The notes under the pieces were generated by a model that was not told where the DNA came from, made no database searches, and saw only the letters and a list, made by a program, of their open reading frames with translations. A DNA stretch of 64,000 bases, taken from assembly GCF_036323735.1 (NCBI RefSeq), contig NC_086024.1, positions 134,623,553-134,687,552 on the forward strand, in the 5' to 3' direction. Of the stretch, positions 56,791-64,000 are shown piece after piece. Numbering within the stretch: the first letter of the stretch is position 1; each line of letters opens with the position of its first letter. Source of the stretch: Rattus norvegicus. Its lineage: Eukaryota; Chordata; Mammalia; Rodentia; Muridae. A program made the position numbers and the translations under genes.

Positions 56791-57339
56791 ATGCCGCTCA
56801 ATCTCCACGTGCTTGTAAATTTTCTGTGCTCTCTCTTGCTGTAGGTTTTGAACTTTATTCCACTGCACTGGGACTTGTGCAAAGTACAAGAAGTTGTTTC
56901 AACTTTTCTATACTCAGTGGGAGCTGTTTGCATCCTAATATATGCTCTATGGTAGAGAAAGTTTCCATGGAATGTTGAAAAGTATGTGTGTTCTATATTG
57001 CTGGATGGGATGCTCTATAAATGTCTATTAGGTCCACATGATCTACGGTGTCATTTAAATGTAATGTTTCTCTGCTTGCTTTTTTTCTTTAGGATATGTC
57101 TTATGGTGAGGGTGGGGTATTGAAGTCACTAATATTACTGTATGGGTTCAATCTGTGACTCTATATCTAGTAACATTTGTTTTATAAAATCGATTTCACC
57201 TGTGTGCCTGTATGTTTAGGATTGTAACGTCCTTTTGCTGGATTGCTTTTTAGTAAGCAAGAAGCAGCCATAGTTATCTCTTATAACTAGTTTTGATTTG
57301 AAGTCTATTTGTACTATATTAAAACAGTGGCACGAGGTA

Positions 57340-57950
57340 AGCCAGCCCTGAATGTGTGAGAGCCAGAGAGTTGGCCCAGCCCCTCACTGGCTGCAACACT
57401 TGGGAGAGTCGGCCCTATGCCTTGACTGGTCAGCACAGTGGAGCTGGCTCTGAAAGTGTGGGCGTGGATGAGCCAGCCCCAAAAATGTGAGAACAGGAGA
57501 GCTGACCCTTGTCTCCTACTTACAGCAACATTGGGTGGCCTAGCTGCATCAGTGCTGGAGAGTTGCCCTGGTGGTGTGGGTAATGGAGTTTGCCCTGGTG
57601 GTGTGGATAGCGGAGAGCCAACGGACTGACCAGCTCATCTAGCAGGCCTAGGCTCAGATCCAGGGCTTCGAGCTGGACCATCCCAAAGTCTGCATCATCT
57701 GTGAAAGAATCAGTCCTGCTGATCTGAAGCTGCAGGATCTCCACGACACAGGACAGCCTGGAGGGGTCCCGGTGAGGACCCAATATTGATGATTGTCAGA
57801 GAAGCCAGAGACCTTGAAGCAGACCAAATGACTCATTGCAGTAGACATTTGTAAGTGAAGATGTGTGGACAGAGGGGTATGTTGTGGGACACAGAGTGAC
57901 ACACCACAGCTTCCATGATGAGAAGTTTTCTATTCTCCATTTTGTTTTTT
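57340..57950. other. Unassigned insert in L1 with internal repeats
   Basis: The segment GCCAGCCC with ATGTGAGA about 20 bases later occurs twice, about 130 bp apart (57340, 57470). 'tgccctggtggtgtgg' recurs at 27-bp spacing (57564, 57591). It resembles sequence from rodent ERV internal regions, but I could not assign it. No open frame with a domain was seen. Confidence 0.4.
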
Positions 57951-57952
57951 CT

Positions 57953-58560
57953 TGCGTGTGTGTGTGTGTGTGCCTGTGTACATGTGTGTATGTGTGGGTG
58001 TGCCTGTGTACATGTGTGTGTGTGAGTGTGTGTGTGCGTGTGCCTGTGTACGTGTGTGTGTGCGTGTGCCTGTGTACGTGTGTGTGTGTGAGTGTGTGTG
58101 TGCGTGTGCCTGTGTACGTGTGTGTGTGTGAGTGTGTGTGTGCGTGTGCCTGTGTACGTGTGTGTGTGCCTGTGTGCGTGTGTGTGTGTGTGGGTGTGCC
58201 TGTGTACGTGTGTGTGTGTGCTTGCCTGTGTACGTGTGTGTGTGCCTGTGTACATGTGTGTGTGTGCTTGCCTGTGTACGTGTGTGTGTGCCTGTGTACA
58301 TGTGTGTGTGTGAGTGTGTGTGCGTGTGCCTGTGTACATGTGTGTGCCTGTGTACATGTGTGTGTGAGTGTGTGTGTGTGCCTGTGTACGTGTGTGTGTG
58401 CCTGTGTACGTGTGTGTGTGTGAGTGTGTGTGTGCGTGTGCCTGTGTACGTGTGTGTGTGCCTGTGTACATGTGTGTGTGAGTGTGTGTGTGCGTGTGCC
58501 TGTGTACGTGTGTGTGTGTGTGAGTGTGTGTGTGCGTGTGCCTGTGTACGTGTGTGGGGG
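57953..58560. repeat. TG-rich minisatellite with CCTGTGTAC core, about 600 bp
   Basis: About twenty copies of TGCCTGTGTACGTGTG or TGCCTGTGTACATGTG are joined by variable TG stretches with GAG and GCG variants. Open frames (up to 379 codons on the minus strand) are His/Thr or Cys/Val artefacts. Confidence 0.97.
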
Positions 58561-60540
58561 GGGGGTGTCTTGCTTTATGAGGGAAGTTGTAAGGACAGAG
58601 GGCAGATACCAGGGGATGGAGAGATGAGTGAGACTTAGATGCCTCATGTGACATTCAAAGAACCAATTAAAAGTAAATACAACAGCAACAAAACAAAAAC
58701 AAGAACAAGCCAGCACTGACGCCTGCCCATTTCCTGGTTCCGTTTGCATAGAATTGCCACATTCCATCCTTAAACTCTGACAGAATCTTTGATGGTGAGC
58801 TGTGCCTCTCGGAGGCAGTGAGAAGAAAGATGCTATTTTCTGGTGCAGGCTGCTGGCCCCGTGTCTTTTGATTGCGCAACTGAGGCCATTACTGTTCGGG
58901 GATGTCACTGGAAGCTGTGTATTAATTCTGAACATTTGGTTGACTTCTGTAGTTTTTGGTGATGTGCTAATCCACCAACTATCCTCCTCGCCATCATCTC
59001 CCCTGTCCCTGTAGCCACTCAGAAGTATTTATCCTTTCATTCAGTCCAAAGTCTTCCTTCCAGTACCCGCTACAGAGCTGGCTCGGTGGTCATAAATTCC
59101 TCTAGACTGCTTTTATCATGAAAAGTTTTTCTTTCTTCTTCTATTACAACAGATAATTTTTTCAGATGCATTAGCCTGGGTTGGCAGCTCGAGAGATATC
59201 ATCCCAAGACCCTCTGGCTTTTAAGTTTCCATTGAAAAATCAGCTGCTATTCTGCGGTGCCTATCTTCTGTGTGACTTGAGACATCTCTCGCAGCTTTCA
59301 ATATAGCTCCCACTGCACCGTTGATGTTTTAAGTATAATATGATGCTAGGAGTTTCTCTTCTAGCCCTGTCTATGTGGTGTTTTGTCTGTCTCTTTAGCT
59401 GCCACGGGCTTCTCTCTCCCTCTAGATTTTGAAATATTTTCTACGTCTTCAGCCTAGGATTCTTATCCTCCTGTGCCCATAATTTAGAGATTTTTTTTAA
59501 GGTGTTGCAAAGACTCTGTTTTGTTTTGTTTTGTTTTTTCCCCATTCCCATATCATTTAAAACTCACCTTTGACCTCGCCTGGACGGATTCCTTCTTTGA
59601 GCCCTGGTATTCAGTCCACCACATGCTTGGATCTGTTACTGAGCCTTTTTATTCCAAGTTCTGAAACCCTCATTTCCCGCACCATTTCAGCCTGGTTTTG
59701 CATCAGTATTTCTTCTCTAATGAATTCTGTTTTCAAATCCTGAATTTATTTCCTTCTCCCATTCAGCTGTTTGCATTCCCTTCAAATTGGTTGGGGCGGG
59801 GAGGGGGTGGCATTCCTTCGGTTCTTTGAATACATGGGTGATTGTTCATTTGAGTTCTTTGTTTATGATTTCATCAAATTTGCTCCAATTTGGAGGCCAT
59901 TTCTATGAAGTCCACTGGAGGAGCCTGCTACTCTGGCTTTCCCCGTTACTTCTGAGTTTGCCCTGGGATTCATGCATCCGAAGGTGGTTCATCGGCCGAG
60001 CCCTCCTGGCACATTTTCAGTCAGATAGCACTGCCTTTGTGTTTGAGAGTCCCTCTGCTTTAGCTGACTTTGGTTCAGCTAGATTCTGCTGCAGGTTTAG
60101 TCGTGGAGGTACTTGGTGTTAACATCTAGATGGAGTAGGTCCTAAGGGCTCTGGTTGGCTGGTGGTGTGTGGCTTCCAATGTCATGGGTCCATGTGACAG
60201 AGTAGGGCATACAGAGACAGACGCTGGAGTCACATGACCTCTGACTTCACAGACAGAGCCCGCATGGTGCATCAGGGGGATCTGGGGAACAGGTATGACC
60301 TCTGACCTCATGGATGGAGCAGAGGCAGGGGTTCCACCGCCTCTGACCTTGTGGTATCAATTCTTTAAAAAGGCAGGTTCAGGTTTGTTATTGGGTTTCA
60401 CAAGTGGACTTTTAGTTGTACATATTATCCTTTGAACCAGAGAATTTCTAACACCTCACACACACACACACTTCATTTTTTCTATCCCAATATGGTCATC
60501 TCTATTTGGTAAGAGATATGTCTTAGTATTTCTTGTATTT

Positions 60541-60615
60541 TTTAATGGTGCTGGATATTGAGCCCAGAGCTTTCCGTCCGTTCAGTAAGCTCCCTCCCAC
60601 TGGATCACTGCCGGC
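60541..60615 (-). mobile_element. ID/B4-like SINE fragment, antisense
   Basis: The reverse complement has 'gatccagtgggagggagctt' and a tRNA-like 'ctgggctcaatatccagcac' before an A-run, all diverged. Confidence 0.5.
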
Positions 60616-61122
60616 ATTTGGTTAGCTCTTTAAGAGTGGTGTAATAGTGGGGTTTTCTTTTTAATGTCTAATAGCTTATTTAAATTCTTTGTCTCCCTAA
60701 GCCAACATCTGGGTACTTTGGGGGACATCTCCTGTGGGTGTTTATTTTCCTGCATGGAACATTTTCCTGTCTCGTGGCATGTTATGTATTTTGCTGAAAA
60801 GTAGACACTCAGAAATCTATATCCACGGGGTCACTAGCCCTTCCCCTTCTAGGCTGTCCCTGCTGGGTTCCTGTTTGCCTGCTTTTTTTTCTATTTTGTT
60901 TCATTTTGAAAGATTTTTCTTGGTCGCCCACTTATTTAGTGGCTTTCCTGGGCTTAAGTCTTGTAGTGTGCAACCAGCATGTTCTGCTCATTTAAAACAA
61001 AAACAATGACAAAACCGTCTTGGGTTTTAGCCTGGATTCCTAGGGTTGCATCCTGCATGAATACATTTTCATACTATCTTGTGTATGATTACCTACAGCA
61101 CAAGTTCTCTGTCATTTTCCAT

Positions 61123-61123
<1 letters not shown>

Positions 61124-61165
<42 letters not shown>
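61124..61165. repeat. (GT)n microsatellite
   Basis: About 21 GT units in the antisense L1. Confidence 0.96.
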
Positions 61166-61168
<3 letters not shown>

Positions 61169-61829
61169 ATATTCAAACTCTCCTTCATTTTCCACTCCTG
61201 CTTGTGCAGGGGTTCACGGTCAGCAGTGACCCTCTGCTGTCCCAGGTCCTTCTGGTTCTGTGCCAAGAGCTCACATGTGTGCAGAGTTTCCTAAGTCCTC
61301 ATAGGCTTGTCAGGACTCCTCTACATTCTCGCTTCTTCCCATCCTCACAGTCTTGCCTTTCAATTTCTCACTAGGCTCTTGGTAGCACCAAGTGAAATAC
61401 CAGCCCTCGGCAGTCAAACCTACCACAGATCCATGATGGGTTCAGTTACACCCTGGGCAGGAGGGAATGTTCATAGACCTGGGCTCCCAGTGAAATCCAA
61501 CAGCGGCTACACTGGAGGGATGGATTTTCCAGGAGTTCCTAGGGAGCTCAAATTGCAAGTTGTTTTCTGAGCCTTTCAATCTTAATTGGCAAAATGATCT
61601 GTGTAGTTATTATGTATATGGTGATGCTTAGATGGACATCCAGCAAGTGAGGCTACCACCCCTGAGGGATGCCCCATCTTCTGTGGACAGTGAGGCTTTC
61701 CTGAGACGGCTGGGCCTCCCACGAGAACACCATGAACTCCCTAGTAACATCAAATTTCAGTCACTTTTTTTTCTGAATGGTTGTTGTTCATTTTGATCTA
61801 TGCCTGTGAATAATTTCCACTGTTCTTTT

Positions 61830-62365
61830 TCTTTTTAACATTTTTATTGGATTTTTTTTAATGTACATTTCAAATGCTGTCCCCTTTCCTGGTTTCCCGT
61901 TCATAAACCCTCTACCCCTTCCCCCTCCCCCTTCTTCTATGAGGGTGTTCCCCTACCCATCTTGCCTCCCCACTCTAATATTCCCCTTCAATAGAGGGGG
62001 ATCCAGCCTTAGCAGGACCAAGGGCTTCGCCTCCCATTGGTGCCCAACAAGACCATCCTCTGCTACGTATGCAGCTGGAGCCATGGGTCTGTCTATGTGT
62101 ACTCTTCGGATGGTGGTTTAGTCCCTGGGAGCTCTGGTTGATTGATATTGTTGTTCTTATGGGGTTGCAAACCATCTTCAGCTCCTTCAATCCTTTCTCT
62201 AATTCCTCCAACGGGGACCCCATTCTCTGTTCAATGGTTGACTGTGAGCATCCGCCTCTGTATTTGTCATGCTCTGGCAGAGTCTCTCAGGAGAGAGCTA
62301 TATCAGGCACCTGTAAGCATACACTTCTTGGCATAAGCAATACTGTCTGGGTTTGGTGGCTGTAT
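61830..62365 (-). mobile_element. Rat L1 (L1Rn-type) 3' end, antisense, 5'-truncated
   Basis: A T-rich start (reverse A-tail) precedes 'atgtacatttcaaatgctgt', a C/T-rich block (the reversed polypurine tract) and 'gaccatcctctgctacgtat'. 'agctggagccatgggtctgt', 'tgttcttatggggttgcaaa' and 'catgctctggcagagtctct' follow. It is the mirror orientation of the copy at 12.9-13.55 kb. It truncates at about 62365. Confidence 0.85.
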
Positions 62366-62369
62366 GTAA

Positions 62370-63770
62370 TTTCCAGAGTTCTAAACATGGTTGAATTCCA
62401 CTGTTTGGTGAGTGGGGTTTCTGAGTGGTTCCTTGCACACAGTGTTGGTTTTCAGAGAGAAAATTCCCTCCCACTGTTGACCGTATCCACCGCTCCATTT
62501 CTCTCCGTTAGTCCCTCTCACTTCTTCCCACTGTTTTCCTATCCACATCCTACAGTATATACTGTCTATGTATCTATAAAGAATGCTAGGACACACAACA
62601 GAGAGAAACTATGACATTTGTCTGTGTGAAAATTGTCGTTGACCAAATGACATAATTTCATTTTCTTTGTGGCTGAACAAAAACCCCACTGTATGTATAT
62701 ACCATTTCTTGTTCATTTGTCTGCTGATGGACATCCAGGATGGTCCATAACTTGACTATTATGAACAGCACCGTGATCAACCTGAATGTGTTTGTGTTGT
62801 CTCCAGTGGTGTGTTGTCCTAAAGCCCTGTGGGTGTACACCCAGAGGTGGTACAGATGTGCCAGCTCCCCTTTCAGTTGTTTTGTTGCTGCTGGTTTGTT
62901 TTGAAGACCCTCCACACTCATTTACACAGCTGTATATTTCTCCCAATGGTATGTGAAGAGTTCTCTAACCCGACATCCTCTCCAGCATTTGTTGTTGTTT
63001 ATTTTCTTAGGAACACCCATTCTGCAGGGCGGAATCTTGTGATAACTTCAACTGTGGCTACGGACATTGCACACTTTTTCTTACGCTTGCTGGTTCTCTG
63101 TCCTTCGAATTTTCCCAATGCTCTGTTCTCCTGGTTGTTGGTTGGATTGTTTGGGATTTGGGTGCTCGGGTTATAGTTCTGTAGGAAGTCCTCCATCAGA
63201 TGTATAGCAGATGAAGCTTCTGTCATGCTGCAGCTGTCCCTCTACCCAGCTTTCCCATTGTCTTCGGCTTAGAGACTTCATACCTCATGCAGTCAGTATC
63301 TGGGCATGACTTTCTTGACATTCCTCCAATGGGCTTGCATCGGGAAGTCGTTCCCTAATAGCTTGAGTCTCGAGTTGGTGTCTTGATCTCCTTTCAGCAA
63401 TGGTGAGCAATGGTGATCTAATGTCTTTCTTCTGTAGTGGACAGCCAGGCTCCAATGTCTATGTCAAAGGTTGGGTGTCTGGCTATTGCTGTGTGGGTCT
63501 CCCCTTGGATGCTTTATCCCAGTCCAGGGGTCTACGTTTCTATTTTTATCTTGCTGTTTTTGACACCACAGCTCTGTGGTTGATTTGAAATCTTTATTGT
63601 GAGACCTCTGGCACTTTTGTTTGGAATTACTCTTACTATCCACAGTCTTTTATGCTCCCACATTGTTTGAGGACTCTTTTCTATTTCTGTTAAGCATGCT
63701 ATTCCTCCATTGTTAATCTTTGAGAATTCCATTCCATACCCATAATCCTTTCCCTATACCCCCACCACTT
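62370..63770 (-). mobile_element. Old L1 3' end, antisense
   Basis: 'atttgtctgctgatggacat', 'gtgcagctgtgtaa'-like text, 'gacatcctctccagcatttg', 'gggatttgggtgctcggg' and 'ttcagcaatggtgagcaatg' follow the order of reversed L1 3' to late ORF2. Part of 62370-62570 is only weakly assigned. Confidence 0.65.
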
Positions 63771-63779
63771 GTCCATCCC

Positions 63780-64000
63780 AACTTCTTACGATATTTATAA
63801 GACAAAACAAAACACTGAGTCCACCTGGTGCTGCCTTTGTGCACATGAATATAGGACCACTTCCTAGTACAAGGCTATGCTCCAAGTGGCCTAACCCTGA
63901 AGAAAGCTGACTTTCTTCTCCCAGTAGCCTTTCAGCTGATGTGTGACTTCATGAGCCCCTCTCGTACTCATGCTGGGACTTTATCTAACTTGATCCCATG
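63780..64000 (-). mobile_element. Probable Lx-type 3' UTR, antisense (runs off window)
   Basis: 'aaacactgagtccacctggt', 'gctgcctttgtgcacatgaa' and 'acttcatgagcccctctcg' match a common rodent L1 3' UTR text in reverse. It continues beyond the window. Confidence 0.5.

Larger units (their letters stand above)
54115..61820 (-). mobile_element. Old L1, antisense, nearly full span with many insertions
   Basis: Read on the minus strand, the ORF2 3' part lies at 54115-54660, RT-side text at 55500-56000 and the endonuclease-linker at 56200-57340. The N-terminal ORF2 side resumes at 58720-58980 ('gtgtcttttgattgcgcaac', 'tgaggccatta'). ORF1-side sequence lies at about 59080-59960 and a 5' region extends to about 61820, the latter least certain. 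It is interrupted by an ID SINE, an ERVK-like LTR, a SINE fragment near 56670-56790, an unassigned block (57340-57950) and a TG minisatellite. No intact frame remains. Confidence 0.65.

Noticed and set aside
57796..58935. 379-codon minus-strand open frame and several nested frames
   Set aside because: It is almost entirely His/Thr read-through of the TG minisatellite. The flanks are L1-derived.
1..64000. CRISPR-like arrays, operons, prophage or bacterial systems
   Set aside because: All tandem arrays lack unique equal-length spacers, and the repeat content is unambiguously rodent nuclear DNA.

Overview
This window is mammalian, rodent and most probably rat (Rattus) nuclear DNA. Three things support that. 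First, there is a nearly intact rat-type ID SINE (BC1-related) with perfect target-site duplications. Second, B1, B2/B3 and B4-type SINEs, ORR1/MT-type MaLR LTRs and Lx/L1Rn-type LINE-1 copies are abundant. Third, long (CA)n, (TC)n and (GATA)n microsatellites are dense. No host protein-coding exon, tRNA, rRNA or other cellular gene could be supported. The only recognisable cellular coding sequence is a dead retrocopy of ribosomal protein L3 (about 27.24-28.50 kb). Repeat names come from recognising consensus sequence by eye, so family-level names are firmer than subfamily names.

Layout. 0-8.8 kb is stacked retroelements: an antisense L1 (ORF2 start, ORF1, 5' region), then an old L1 3' end split by an ORR1 LTR that is itself split by an ERVK-like solo LTR, then a second old antisense L1 split by a B1 and an ORR1, then an Lx-like 3' UTR. 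9-14.6 kb holds a candidate LTR, a SINE with an internal 29-bp minisatellite, a mostly unassigned stretch, a rat L1 3' end and a 500-bp CA-rich array. 15-18.2 kb contains a B3 SINE and a decayed sense L1. 18.2-24 kb has a compound GATA/GGGT microsatellite and a long antisense Lx-type L1 interrupted by an ORR1. 24-30.6 kb is mixed: unassigned DNA, the Rpl3 pseudogene, TA- and GGA-repeats and an L1 ORF2 3' end.

30.6-48 kb is the most unique-looking part. It is relatively poor in L1 and SINEs and richer in GC, with MaLR fragments, simple repeats and several AT-rich blocks that look like candidate conserved non-coding elements (about 35.1, 40.7 and 44.2 kb). 48-64 kb returns to dense retroelements: an internally deleted sense L1, an MT-type LTR split by a URR1-like hAT element, a long antisense L1 (about 54.1-61.8 kb) carrying the ID, a second copy of the ERVK-like LTR and a 600-bp TG minisatellite, an antisense rat L1 3' end and another old L1 3' end.

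I found no evidence for a novel gene system. What merits a second look is repeat biology (nested insertions with readable target duplications, a SINE-born minisatellite, a 13-fold GGGT tract) and a few candidate regulatory blocks. The longest open frames are read-through of simple repeats or chance and were rejected.
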